Shown one piece after another: positions 1 through 8,443 of a stretch of 26,078 nucleotides of DNA. The stretch's first letter is position 1. Each line of letters starts with the position of its first letter. A program made the position numbers and the translations under genes. This DNA is from JBGOUV01 sp041477815 (GTDB taxonomy: Bacteria; Acidobacteriota; Terriglobia; Bryobacterales; JACQDG01). The notes beneath the pieces are model-generated. The model worked only from the letters and a program-made list of their open reading frames with translations, was not told where the DNA came from and did no database searches. The stretch spans positions 1 through 26,078 of the forward strand of contig JBGOUV010000042.1 in the NCBI GenBank assembly GCA_041477815.1, in the 5' to 3' direction.

Positions 1-987
1 CACCGGCGGACTCAGCAACAGCGCTTGCGTCGGCAGGAAGCTGAGGGCGGTCTGCAGCGCGGTTTCCGACGGAAAGCGTTCGCCCCGCAGCTTACGCAAG
101 TCGGCGGCGGAGGCCGCCGTCAGCCCGGGCGCTGCCAGCAGGGCCAGCACCACGGCCTCGGTGACTAGGTATTCGGCGTGACCCAGCTCCCGGCACCGGA
201 TCGGCGCCGGCAATTCCCACTCGCGCGCGGAGTGCCATTCGTCCCAGTCGAATTTCTCGTCCCGGTTGCGCCGGCTGAAGAGCGGGACATCGCGGCCGGA
301 AGGATCAAAAGTAAACCGCACGCCGCCCGGCAGCGCCGCCGGCGTCACGCCGGTCAACGGGCGCGCCGGCAGGCGGTACAGGTGAAATCCGACTTTCGGA
401 ATGTTGTAAATCCCGTCGGTCCCACGCTGCTGGCGGAAATCGGGGGTGTGGAAGTATTCGTCGAACGGCCCGTCGACAAGCTCGGAACCCCGCGGCCGGC
501 GCAGGTCCGCGAACCCGCCGGGTGGCGTACCGGTGAAGCGCCCGGCCAGGGGCCCGGGCTTCACATCCAGGCCATGCCAGGCGCGCGCCAGGCGGCGGAA
601 CTCCTCGACGACCGTGCCATCCCAGCCGGTGATGTCGCTGATCAGCTCCTCGAGCACCCGGACCGTACCCTTGCGCCGGCGATAGTAGATGGTCTTGGCG
701 ACATCGATGCGACGCCCGCGGGCGTTCAGGCTGGAGACCAGGCGGGTGGCCACCAGATCGGCCAAATAAGGTACCGCCCAAGCGCTGCACAGGTCGATGA
801 ACTGGTCGTTCCAGAGGCTGTCATTGCTGCGCCGTAGCACCGCCGCCTGCCGCGCCACCAGGTGGACCAGCGCCCGCAGCGCGCCCGGATTCTCGGCGAG
901 CCCGTCCTCCTCCCGGTAATACGCCGGGATCATTTCCCAGATCTTTTCGGTAAAGTAGGACTCGAAATTGTCGTTGGCGGCGTTCAT
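1..987 (-). CDS. Phage tail protein I-like baseplate protein of the eCIS (3'-truncated by window edge)
   Basis: An uninterrupted reading frame of 329 codons runs from an ATG at 987 to the left edge, so the C-terminus is missing. The protein opens MNAANDNFESYFTEKI, with the motif YYREEDG near residue 23 and NDQFIDLCSAWAVPYLADL near residue 60, followed by a YYRRRKGT segment. This pattern is known from tail-protein-I-like (P2 gpI family) proteins in eCIS and phage-tail clusters, which join the baseplate wedge to the fibres. The start codon overlaps the stop of the preceding baseplate-J gene in a TGATG arrangement, supporting both this start and translational coupling. Codon third positions are mostly G or C, like the neighbours. 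Family assignment is by sequence feel and position; that this is a conserved baseplate component is secure, but the exact Afp/Pvc counterpart is not. Confidence 0.8.
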   Translation of the reverse strand, partial: MNAANDNFESYFTEKIWEMIPAYYREEDGLAENPGALRALVHLVARQAAVLRRSNDSLWNDQFIDLCSAWAVPYLADLVATRLVSSLNARGRRIDVAKTIYYRRRKGTVRVLEELISDITGWDGTVVEEFRRLARAWHGLDVKPGPLAGRFTGTPPGGFADLRRPRGSELVDGPFDEYFHTPDFRQQRGTDGIYNIPKVGFHLYRLPARPLTGVTPAALPGGVRFTFDPSGRDVPLFSRRNRDEKFDWDEWHSAREWELPAPIRCRELGHAEYLVTEAVVLALLAAPGLTAASAADLRKLRGERFPSETALQTALSFLPTQALLLSPPV

Positions 988-3392
988 CACGAGCCTGCCT
1001 TTCCGTTCAGCAGCAGCGCGCCGGCTTCGAGATCGAAGTACTTGCCGGCGCCGGGCTGAATTCCGTATCCGGGAAACGGTTCGGAGTTCCAATGAATCCC
1101 GTTAACCGCCAGGGCCCCCGGCGCCGCCAGCGTGTGCTCGAAGATCCGGCTGCGCAGCAGCGGCCGCCCGATGCCGATGCGCTCCGGAGCGAGGAGCCCG
1201 GTCTCGGGATCCATCAGCAGGCGGCGCACCGCTGCCAAAACGTCCGCCTCCACGCGCTTCGGATCGATCGCGATCGAGAGCGACAGCGTGCGTACTACCG
1301 GTTTTGCCTGGTCCACTTCCACCGGCGTGACCGAATCGCTGAGCCCCTTGAGCTTGGTGACAATGTCCTGCGCCACCGGCTTCCCGCCGATGTACCAGAT
1401 CTGCACCAGCGGACGCTGGCGCGCTTCATTCCACCGCCACTCCGCGCGGACCGCCCGCACGCCCGCCACGCTCGCGGCCGCCGCTTCCATATCCGGAATC
1501 GAGATGGCACGGCCCAGCAGCAGCGCCGAGCGCGGCGCGTAAGCGCGCAGGCCCGTGGCAGGCTCGGCGTCGTCTCCGCCGGACGAAGCCACGGGGTTGC
1601 GTACCGCGCTGATCCCTTTCACCGGCTTGGCCATCTGATGGATCGAGCCCGCCGGCGGACTGGCCTTCCCGGCGCCGAAGCGGTAGCTCGCCGCCACGCG
1701 GGAGCCGGTCGGCAAGCGGCGGCCGCGCACGCCGTCGCCAAAGGTCACCTTGGATTCGCCGTCGTCGTTCTGCCGCACGATGTAGACCTGCTCCTGCGGG
1801 CCTATGCCGAAGAAGGTCGGGACCTCCGTCCATTGCAGTCCGTCGACGTAAACCCGTAGCGTGCTGACCACACCTTCCGGCGAGGGGAAGTACGTCAGAG
1901 GGCTCTTCTTTAGTTTGAAGCTTTGGTTGGCCACCGCCCCATTTCCCAGGCCGAGCGCCTCCGCAGGCACCGATTCTCCGCGCGTCGCCGTCACGATGTT
2001 TCCGTAGGCCGTGACCGGCGCGACCAGCGCGTGGTCCAAGGGAACCGTGGGAGCCAGCGACCGGGAGGCGAAGTTGATATTGGCCGTGAGGGCCGCTCCC
2101 GTGGAGTCTTTGTCCTCGAGCAGAAAGCGCCCGGGTGCCTTGCCGTCCTGCGGCGCTTCTACCGGCGGCGTCAAGTGAATGGGTTGGACCGGCGTCAGGT
2201 ACGTGTCCGCCGGGACAGTCACTTTACCCGCGGTCCGGAAGCCGAAATGCACCTGAATGTGGGGCCCATCGGAGTCGGTCCACGGAGGTCCGAACTCGCG
2301 CCGCGGCCAGGCATTGAACTCGGCATCGAGTATCACCCAGGTGACGGGGACTTTCGTCGGCGGCGGGGTTACGGTCATCAGGGGCTTGTTGTTCTTGTTG
2401 GTGATCGTCGTGCTCGCGGTCCCCGGCAGCGCCAGATTCCATTCCCCGATCGAAGTGACCTTAAACCAACGCAGGTCGTCGCCTTTCTGCAGGATCAGTT
2501 TGTCGCCCAAGTGGATCTGTTTCTGGAGGGAATCGAAGGCCAGTGCCGGCATGCCGCCCAGGTGCAGGAGGCCGCTCTTCTTTTTGAGCACCGTATGCCG
2601 CCATAGTGAGGCGGTCTGCGTGGGAGTCGTCAGACGGAGATGGGAGACCGGCGTATACCCCGGCAGGACGACGATTTCCGAGACCTGCAGATCCTTGTAA
2701 CGGGCGCCGTCGGAAGCGTCCACATCCGTGACCGAGACCACCCGGCGTGGCCGCGTCTCGTTCTGGTTGGTGGTGTTCTCGATCAAGACCAGTTGGTCTT
2801 CCTTCACCGCCACACTCTTCGGGTCCAGCAGAAAATGGTCGCGCCAGAGGGTGTACAGCGGCCCCGGTTCGAGCGTCAGCGGCCTGGTACGCTGGATCGA
2901 CCACTTGTTGGTGAAGGGATGCGCTCGCTGCGCGGTCTCCAGCTCGAAGACCTGCGGCGAGCTTCCCGGGAAAGCGCCGGACCGGAACGCCGTGCCCGGG
3001 GGCAGCACAATCGGCTGGCGGCCTTCGGCCAGCAGCGCCAATTCCGCCTTAGCGCCCACCGCCGGACGCGGCAGGTACCCGAGCAGGGCCACCAGCTTGC
3101 GCAGCGAGGGCCGCAGTTGCGCCGTCCGCACGTACGCTTCCTGCGCCATCACCTCGTCGTAGAAGGAGATGCAGTCGCACACGTACGACCACATCTCGAG
3201 CAGCATGATGCCGAAATCGTCACTACCGCGCGCCCGCCAGTGCGCCAGCGCCGGTTCCTGTCCGATCCACGACAGCAGCGCCGACCGAAACTCCGGGAAG
3301 GTCGCGATCTGACGCGGCAGGCGCTCCAGACCGGCGTGGATCACCAGCTCCGGCGGGAATACAATGTCGTCGCAAGGACAGTTCGGCTTCAT
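987..3392 (-). CDS. Baseplate J-like protein 2 (Afp12/Pvc12-type wedge component)
   Basis: The product is 801 residues from the ATG at 3392, beginning MKPNCPCDDIVFPP. The frame is open further upstream, but that extension is arginine- and alanine-rich antisense-like sequence inside the upstream gene. The 4-bp ATGA overlap with the upstream stop fixes the start. Near residues 55-110 lies the block GIMLLEMWSYVCDCISFYDE followed by AQEAYVRTAQLRPSLRKL and LLGYLPRP, typical of 'putative baseplate assembly protein' members of the baseplate-J/T4 gp6 superfamily. The region FGDGVRGRRLPTGS and the later SIPDMEAAAASVAGVRAV segment are the conserved J core. The family forms the wedge ring that triggers sheath contraction. 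It is paralogous to the next gene upstream (shared MLLE...REAY/QEAY...RRSLR/RPSLRK layout), so the pair probably makes the heterodimeric wedge. A cysteine-rich N-terminal end (C5, C7) is notable. Confidence 0.9.
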   Translation of the reverse strand: MKPNCPCDDIVFPPELVIHAGLERLPRQIATFPEFRSALLSWIGQEPALAHWRARGSDDFGIMLLEMWSYVCDCISFYDEVMAQEAYVRTAQLRPSLRKLVALLGYLPRPAVGAKAELALLAEGRQPIVLPPGTAFRSGAFPGSSPQVFELETAQRAHPFTNKWSIQRTRPLTLEPGPLYTLWRDHFLLDPKSVAVKEDQLVLIENTTNQNETRPRRVVSVTDVDASDGARYKDLQVSEIVVLPGYTPVSHLRLTTPTQTASLWRHTVLKKKSGLLHLGGMPALAFDSLQKQIHLGDKLILQKGDDLRWFKVTSIGEWNLALPGTASTTITNKNNKPLMTVTPPPTKVPVTWVILDAEFNAWPRREFGPPWTDSDGPHIQVHFGFRTAGKVTVPADTYLTPVQPIHLTPPVEAPQDGKAPGRFLLEDKDSTGAALTANINFASRSLAPTVPLDHALVAPVTAYGNIVTATRGESVPAEALGLGNGAVANQSFKLKKSPLTYFPSPEGVVSTLRVYVDGLQWTEVPTFFGIGPQEQVYIVRQNDDGESKVTFGDGVRGRRLPTGSRVAASYRFGAGKASPPAGSIHQMAKPVKGISAVRNPVASSGGDDAEPATGLRAYAPRSALLLGRAISIPDMEAAAASVAGVRAVRAEWRWNEARQRPLVQIWYIGGKPVAQDIVTKLKGLSDSVTPVEVDQAKPVVRTLSLSIAIDPKRVEADVLAAVRRLLMDPETGLLAPERIGIGRPLLRSRIFEHTLAAPGALAVNGIHWNSEPFPGYGIQPGAGKYFDLEAGALLLNGKAGS

Positions 3393-5818
3393 CCGCCACC
3401 TTCCATCAACAGCGTGACCGACCCGCGTTCCGGCAGCAGGTGGTTGTTTTCCACGCGAATCACCTCGTTCGGCGCCACGGCGAAGGTCAGTTCGGAAAAC
3501 ACCCGCCAGGCGAACCACCCGCGCCGCCGCAGCAGCATGTTCTCCACCGCCTTGACGCCCTCCACGTTCTGGATCACGGCCTCCAGGCGCGAGCGTTCGA
3601 GCGGGGTCCCGAACGTGAAGTTGTCGGGCGAGAAGAACCCGGGTTGTGGCCGCACGCCTTGCAGCCCGAAGAGGGCCTGCAGCACGCGCTCCTTTACCTC
3701 GCCCCGGTAGGCGGAGGGGGCCACGCACACCGCAATCATCAGGTCGACATTGGCGTACACCGGATCCAGCAGGTGCGCCGGGCGCCCGGCCTGCCGGAAG
3801 CGGTCGAGTTGCCGCTCACCCTCCTGGCGCTGCGCCGCCGTGATGGTGAACGAACCCCGTGGGTCCGCCGCGGCATACGCCGTGAGCCAGCTACCCGTCC
3901 AGCGGAAGGAGGCCCCGGCGCGCTGCACCCAGGGGAGCCGCTCCACGGCTTCGGCGTAGTCCGCCGGCCTCACGGCCCGAAACGTGACCTGCCGGAACGC
4001 GTCCGGCGCTTGCTGGCGCACCTCGGACGGCGTTTCCGGATCCGCGCCATCGACGGCCGCCAGCGGGTTCGTCACACTCTGGACGATTCCGAGCTTGCAC
4101 TGGGTCAGCGTGCCCGCCGTCACGTTGCCGGCCGCTCCGTTCCCCAGCCGGTAGGTCGCCTGGAAAACGGTTCCGGGCGCGGGTGTGGCGCCGAACTCAC
4201 CGTCCCCGAACCGGATCGTCTGGCCCGTGTCCGCAGCGTAGTCCCGGTGCACGACCTCCGTCCCGATGCGCTGATAGCCCACGATGCGCCGCCAGAATCC
4301 GTCATCCAGCCGGAAGACGCGGCTGGTCGGCAGCGCCGAGTTCGTACCCAGCAGCTCGCGCCGCCAGGTCCAGTCGCCGTTAGGAACGTAGTCCCAGCCT
4401 CCGCCGGCCGGGACCACTTCGTTCAGCCGCAGCTCCGGGGCGGCCAGATTGGGCGCCGCGCCCCGAAAAACCAGGCCGCTCGCGTCGGATCCGGGCAGGC
4501 TGGACTGATAGGCGATCGAGCCTCCTGGTCCCCGGCGCTCGATAGCCGTAGGATGATCCGCCGCGTCCGTCGAGACCCCGATGGCGAAGCGTGCCACTTG
4601 CGTGATTCCCGCCGTGGCGGGCACGAGATTGCCATGGACTTCGAGCACCGTCAGATCCAACTCGAAGGGGGTGGCTTGGGCCGGCTCCCAGCGCAGCCGC
4701 GTCACTGCGTGGGGCTGCGGGGGCAGCACCAGATCAGATGTATCTTCCACGGCAATCAAGCGGACCATCCACGCCCGCGCCCGGACCGCCGGATTCGCCG
4801 GCTTGGTTTGGAGCAGCACCCAACGTCCGGGCGCCTTTCCAGGCGTGACGTCGTCCAGCGGCAAGTGGGCGCTGTGGGCGCCCTCCAGATAGAGCTCGGT
4901 CGCGCCCGCGGGCAGGCAGACGTCGTCCTCGTCCCACTGGTGCGGCAGCAGAACATTGCGCAGCGGATCGACGGCGTAGAGCTTCGGCAGCGCCGGCGGG
5001 ACTCTGAAGGAATCGTCCAGCCCCCGCCCCGCCTCGAACTGCACCCGGGCGGTGGGGTCCGTCACCACCGTCCCGGCCGGAATGTTCCCGGCCGCGTTCA
5101 CCAGGAAGTCGAGCCAGGTGGTGGCGCCCAGACCGTCGTGCACGTGGTAATCCACCAGTGCCGCGTGACGCCGCAGCGACCGCCGCTGCGAGGCCGTCTC
5201 GAAATACGCCTCTCTCGCGATACGGTCCTGGTTGTAGGCGAACTCGTCGCCCATCGCGCTCATCGCTTCGAGCAGCATGTTGCCGGCGTCGGCTTCCAGG
5301 CGGTCCTGCCACTGGGGATATCTCTGGGAAGCGAAGTCCAGCAGCGCCTGGCGGAAACTCCAGAAGTCGCGCGCGGTGTAATCCACCGGGAAATCGACCG
5401 GCGGCTCCGGCGCGCATTCGTGCGGCGGCGGCTCGCAGTCGAGCGACGTGGGACAGTTCGCTTTGAAGCTGAACGCCACGTCGTTGAAGAAGCGGTCGAT
5501 GCGGGAGTCGTCCAGATGCAGGCGGTAGCGTGAAAAATCCCCGGGCTGGGTGGTGGTGATACGCAGCACGTCGCGGCCCTGCACCACGGTCCAGACGATC
5601 GCTTGCACCGGCACCACCGGCAGGCTCTCGCCGCCCGAAGGGCTGTAGATCCGGATCGCGCTCGCCGGCAGATTGTTGACCAGCGGTACGGACAGGGTCG
5701 CGGGCGAGCGCAGAAAATAGACGTCCAGCTTCGTTTGGGTCGCGTCCACGTAAACAAAGTCGATGCCGGTGACCTTGCTCTGGGCCTGCAAGGCGACCAG
5801 ACGCTCGGGAACAGCCAT
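3389..5818 (-). CDS. Baseplate J-like protein 1 (Afp11/Pvc11-type wedge component)
   Basis: The product is 809 residues. An N-terminal domain of about 120 residues precedes a linker with several cysteines (NCPTSLDCEPPPHEC). The baseplate-J block follows: VDYTARDFWSFRQALLDF near residue 146, ADAGNMLLEAMSAMGDEF near 176, then REAYFETASQRRSLRRHAAL. The typical IRFGDGEFGATPAPGTVFQ and YRLGNGAAGNVTAGTL segments appear in the middle, and RPADYAEAVERLPWVQRA in the C-terminal half. These are the hallmarks of the gp6/J wedge proteins of contractile tails. The ATG at 5818 shares a base with the stop of the gp25-like gene (TGATG). The order gp25, J, J matches the Afp9-11-12 region of known eCIS loci, so the role in baseplate assembly is well supported. 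Confidence 0.9.
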   Translation of the reverse strand: MAVPERLVALQAQSKVTGIDFVYVDATQTKLDVYFLRSPATLSVPLVNNLPASAIRIYSPSGGESLPVVPVQAIVWTVVQGRDVLRITTTQPGDFSRYRLHLDDSRIDRFFNDVAFSFKANCPTSLDCEPPPHECAPEPPVDFPVDYTARDFWSFRQALLDFASQRYPQWQDRLEADAGNMLLEAMSAMGDEFAYNQDRIAREAYFETASQRRSLRRHAALVDYHVHDGLGATTWLDFLVNAAGNIPAGTVVTDPTARVQFEAGRGLDDSFRVPPALPKLYAVDPLRNVLLPHQWDEDDVCLPAGATELYLEGAHSAHLPLDDVTPGKAPGRWVLLQTKPANPAVRARAWMVRLIAVEDTSDLVLPPQPHAVTRLRWEPAQATPFELDLTVLEVHGNLVPATAGITQVARFAIGVSTDAADHPTAIERRGPGGSIAYQSSLPGSDASGLVFRGAAPNLAAPELRLNEVVPAGGGWDYVPNGDWTWRRELLGTNSALPTSRVFRLDDGFWRRIVGYQRIGTEVVHRDYAADTGQTIRFGDGEFGATPAPGTVFQATYRLGNGAAGNVTAGTLTQCKLGIVQSVTNPLAAVDGADPETPSEVRQQAPDAFRQVTFRAVRPADYAEAVERLPWVQRAGASFRWTGSWLTAYAAADPRGSFTITAAQRQEGERQLDRFRQAGRPAHLLDPVYANVDLMIAVCVAPSAYRGEVKERVLQALFGLQGVRPQPGFFSPDNFTFGTPLERSRLEAVIQNVEGVKAVENMLLRRRGWFAWRVFSELTFAVAPNEVIRVENNHLLPERGSVTLLMEGGG

Positions 5819-6195
5819 CAGGTGGTCACCTCCAGGTTGAGATAGCGGCGCTCCTGCCGCGCTTTCAGAATGTAGACAATCTTGATTTGCAGCACCTCGT
5901 TCAAAGCCGCGGCCTTAACGTCGTTGACCGTGATCACCGCCCCCAGCCAGCGGCGCAGCGCCTCGAAGATGGTTACCTGCGCGAGGCTGGCGGAAATCTC
6001 GCTGTTCGGCGCGAAAATCATGCGCCGCACGCCGCACCCGAAGTCCGGACGGTTGACCCGCTCCCCGGGGCTGGTGAACAGCACCTGCCGGATCAACTGG
6101 TCGACGTGCCGCCCGTAATCGGTCTCTTCCTGGAGTCGTCCCAGCGGGGCGTCCACGGCTACGGGATGATGAATGCTCGTAAATGGCGGCTTCAT
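5818..6195 (-). CDS. gp25-like baseplate wedge protein (Afp9/Pvc9 type)
   Basis: A 125-residue protein, the usual size of the GPW/gp25 family. It carries the diagnostic segment QLIRQVLFTSPGERVNRPDF followed by GCGVRRMIFAPN in the middle and an INDVK-like strand near residue 90 (VITVNDVKAAAL). In T4 and in eCIS, gp25 connects the baseplate to the first sheath disc and starts sheath polymerisation. The start overlaps the stop of the tip gene by an ATGA, and the stop overlaps the following baseplate-J start. Size, motif and position all agree. Confidence 0.93.
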   Translation of the reverse strand: MKPPFTSIHHPVAVDAPLGRLQEETDYGRHVDQLIRQVLFTSPGERVNRPDFGCGVRRMIFAPNSEISASLAQVTIFEALRRWLGAVITVNDVKAAALNEVLQIKIVYILKARQERRYLNLEVTT

Positions 6196-6533
6196 TGGCT
6201 CTTCACCTGCGCTTGCGTGGCCGCTATGACGACCGGCCCTTGGGGCGCCTGCAGCGCGCTATAGCAGAGGCCCACGCTCGACTGGCTGAGCGTCGGTCCG
6301 CCGCTGGTTTTCACCTTCTGATCGCTCACCGTCCACCGCACCGTCACGCACGGACTCGGTGTCGGCGGCGTGGTCGGAAGCTGGAACGGGCAACCCGAGA
6401 CGATAAACGTGTCGTTGGCCGTCACCACCGGAGCGCCCCCGAACTTGATGGTGGGATTCGATGGCGTCATCTGCACCGTCCCGCCGTGCGGGCATTGCAG
6501 CGTGGAGGCCGTGGTCAGAGCGCCGCCCGCCAT
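6192..6533 (-). CDS. PAAR-like spike-tip protein (Afp10/Pvc10 position)
   Basis: A 113-residue, glycine/proline/serine-rich protein without charged helices, placed between the OB-fold spike and gp25. The N-terminus (LQCPHGGTVQMTP, then a GGAPVVTANDTFIVSGCPF strand) resembles PAAR-like and DUF4280-like tip proteins, which cap the spike with a small beta pyramid holding a metal ion through His/Cys. Candidate ligands visible here are C14, H16, C48 and C62, with another cysteine at C90. It starts directly after the stop of the spike gene (no gap) and overlaps gp25 by ATGA. Known family: spike tips sharpen and sometimes carry effectors. The tip role is inferred from position and composition; the exact Pfam family was not tested. 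Confidence 0.75.
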   Translation of the reverse strand: MAGGALTTASTLQCPHGGTVQMTPSNPTIKFGGAPVVTANDTFIVSGCPFQLPTTPPTPSPCVTVRWTVSDQKVKTSGGPTLSQSSVGLCYSALQAPQGPVVIAATQAQVKSQ

Positions 6534-7082
6534 CTACATCACCTCCAACGCGCCGCTGTTGACGCTGACGGAGGTCTGCGTGACCTCCACTTTGTGAGGC
6601 GTCATCTCGGCCGCCACCCCCGCCGACCCGACGGTCACCGTGGCGCCTCCGCTTTCGGTCTTCACGTCCTGGGCATAGGTAGTCTGCGAGCCCGAGTCGT
6701 TGCCGAGCAGCAGCTCATCGGCGGCATCGTCGAGCTTGAGGACGTGTTTATCGGTCTTCCAGACTTTCACGTCGGGCCCCGTGGCCGCGTCGGGCAATTC
6801 TCCGTCGCCCCAGAAGAATCCGGTCCACACCGGATACGAAGCGTCGCCGGCTTCAAACTCCACCCACACGCCGGTGCCCACCGCCGGCAGGCTGAAGAAC
6901 CCCACCTTGACCCCCGCATAGGGGACGCACGGCATGGCCCACAGCGACTGCTCGCCCAGCACGGAAGGCACGCTTACCTGCAAGCGCCCGCGCGATGTGG
7001 GGTCCACGTTGTTGGTGACCGTGCCGCGGTACTTGCCGTAGTAGTGACTGCGGATGTGATCGAGGATCAGCTCGTCAATCAT
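6534..7082 (-). CDS. gp5/VgrG-like OB-fold baseplate spike protein
   Basis: The product is 182 residues. Residues about 15-100 form a gp5 N-terminal OB-fold signature: GTVTNNVDPTSRGRLQVSV, then PYAGVKVGFFSLPAVGTGVW and VEFEAGDASYPVWTGFFWG. The C-terminal part is rich in valine, threonine and serine (GGATVTVGSAGVAAEM, VEVTQTSVSVNSGALEV), as expected for a short trimeric beta-helix shaft. In Afp8/Pvc8 the hub (gp27-like) and spike (gp5-like) are one VgrG-like chain; here they are two genes, this one and the preceding one, overlapping by ATGA, so co-translation and stoichiometric assembly are likely. Together with the PAAR-like protein it forms the puncturing device. Confidence 0.88.
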   Translation of the reverse strand: MIDELILDHIRSHYYGKYRGTVTNNVDPTSRGRLQVSVPSVLGEQSLWAMPCVPYAGVKVGFFSLPAVGTGVWVEFEAGDASYPVWTGFFWGDGELPDAATGPDVKVWKTDKHVLKLDDAADELLLGNDSGSQTTYAQDVKTESGGATVTVGSAGVAAEMTPHKVEVTQTSVSVNSGALEVM

Positions 7083-8143
7083 GAGGCCGCTCCCCAGGCA
7101 TTCCGGACCAGCTCGAGTTCCATCTGGTGGCCGGCTGGATCGATCGTGTGCCGTACGGCGGCGACATAGTAGTGGCCGCTGTGCCGCTTGCCCACGCCCC
7201 GCACGTTCACTACGGTGTAGGGCCGTACAATGCCGTTCACCGCTTTGACACTGGTCTGGCAGTTTCCGCGAATGAACCAGCCGGCGTCGATCAGAGCCGC
7301 CTGCCCGCGCGCCTGGAGGTCCCCTACGTCGTCCACCGGGATGGTTACCGGCACCGACCGCGGAGCCGTCAGGATTCCCGACAGCGGGACGTCTCCCATG
7401 GGCGCCAGCGGCGATTCGGTCACCGCGCCTTCGATGGTGCTTTTGTCGTTGAGATTGACCTGCGAGGCGACGACGCTGGTCGGCCGCTCGGTGTCCCAGC
7501 TCAAAGTCAGGGTATCCGTATGATTGGTCTCGAGGTTGATGTCGAGGTCCCGGCTGGGCTCGAGGACCACTTCGGGCCGCCGGAAATGCGCCGTTTCCGC
7601 GCCGGTTTCATCCCAATCCACCCAGAAAAGCGACCCGTTGCGCCGGGCCAGGCGCTTCACGAACCGCCAGTCGCTGTCCCTCTGCACCAGCGTGTGCTTC
7701 TCCTCGAAATGGCCGGCGGTGGTGGCTTCCACATCCGGCTTATACTTGTACTGCCCCAGGATGGTGCTCACCGCATCGCTATCGGTGACGTCCGGCCACA
7801 GCATTGTTTTCGTCTCGCGGTCCATGGCGATAGACGTGTCCGCGCCCTGCACTTCCACGTAGCTTCCCGCCCCGCCGTGCACAAACTTGATCTGATGTCC
7901 GATCACCGGCCCCCGCACCAGCCAGACGGTCTTGCCGTCGATGGGAACGAGCACCGCCAGCTCCGAATCAGGACCGGAGCGATTGTCCGACAGCATCACG
8001 AAGTCGTCCTCGGCGATGTCGATGTCGTACCGCAGCTTGTAGGTGGTGCGCTCGCCCATGCGCTCCTGCACCTCGACCAGGACCGCTTCGGACATCGTGT
8101 CGTCCGGCGTGCCACCCACTGCGATCTGGATCCCCAGCCCCAT
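7079..8143 (-). CDS. Phage late control gene D-like hub protein (gp27-like)
   Basis: A 354-residue protein resembling the phage late control D / VgrG N-terminal hub family. Segments supporting this are YKLRYDIDIAEDDFVMLSD near residue 35, the long HFEEKHTLVQRDSDWRFVKRL stretch near 165, and NGSLFWVDWDETG, all typical of the gp27-like domain that makes the central baseplate ring. The following gene supplies the OB-fold/spike, so the pair is a split Afp8/Pvc8. The stop overlaps the spike start by 4 bp. Upstream there is a 10-bp gap after the LysM-like gene and only a weak purine-rich Shine-Dalgarno (GGAAAGG placed far from the ATG). The alternative in-frame starts are not clearly better. Confidence 0.87.
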   Translation of the reverse strand: MGLGIQIAVGGTPDDTMSEAVLVEVQERMGERTTYKLRYDIDIAEDDFVMLSDNRSGPDSELAVLVPIDGKTVWLVRGPVIGHQIKFVHGGAGSYVEVQGADTSIAMDRETKTMLWPDVTDSDAVSTILGQYKYKPDVEATTAGHFEEKHTLVQRDSDWRFVKRLARRNGSLFWVDWDETGAETAHFRRPEVVLEPSRDLDINLETNHTDTLTLSWDTERPTSVVASQVNLNDKSTIEGAVTESPLAPMGDVPLSGILTAPRSVPVTIPVDDVGDLQARGQAALIDAGWFIRGNCQTSVKAVNGIVRPYTVVNVRGVGKRHSGHYYVAAVRHTIDPAGHQMELELVRNAWGAAS

Positions 8144-8153
8144 GGGTAATGGC

Positions 8154-8432
8154 TCAACGCGCCTTTCCCGCGGGAATCGAGATCTCCCGCTGTTCGGTGA
8201 TGGCCTCCGCCAGCATCACCCCGTTCATCTCGCAGATGCGCCAAAAGCCCGCCGGGTTCAGCAGGTAGCGGAACGCCAGGTGATCGATGCGCTCGCCCTG
8301 CCGCAGCACGTGTACGCCAAGCAGTGCATCGGTGGGCGGCGGCGGCACGGGCACCACCGCCACGGTGCGTCCGCGGCGATCGACGCAGGTATAGGGCGTC
8401 AATTTCGCGTAGCGGCTTTTCGGATCAAACAT
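8154..8432 (-). CDS. Small LysM/tail-protein-X-like baseplate protein (gp53-like)
   Basis: A 92-residue product starting at the ATG at 8432. A strong Shine-Dalgarno (AGGAGG) lies just upstream, which decides against a longer frame running into the preceding gene. After a proline-rich link (VVPVPPPPTDALLG) comes a LysM-like fold: HVLRQGERIDHLAFRYL, then NPAGFWRICEMNG and the closing ISIPAG. This layout is known from tail protein X and from the LysM-bearing baseplate proteins that sit beside the tube-initiator gene in eCIS loci, where LysM links baseplate parts rather than binding cell walls. It lies between the Pvc7-like and gpD-like genes with gaps of 11 and 10 bp. Confidence 0.85.
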   Translation of the reverse strand: MFDPKSRYAKLTPYTCVDRRGRTVAVVPVPPPPTDALLGVHVLRQGERIDHLAFRYLLNPAGFWRICEMNGVMLAEAITEQREISIPAGKAR

Positions 8433-8443
8433 TCCTGCTCCTC

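Noticed and set aside
987..3728. Longer version of the second baseplate-J gene starting at 3728
   Set aside because: The extra 112 codons are a shadow of the upstream J gene; the ATGA overlap at 3389-3392 gives the natural start.
3440..5533. Very long plus-strand open frame of 697 codons opposite the baseplate-J gene
   Set aside because: It is rich in Arg, His, Gly and Gln with no domain, and mirrors the GC-biased codons of the real minus-strand gene.
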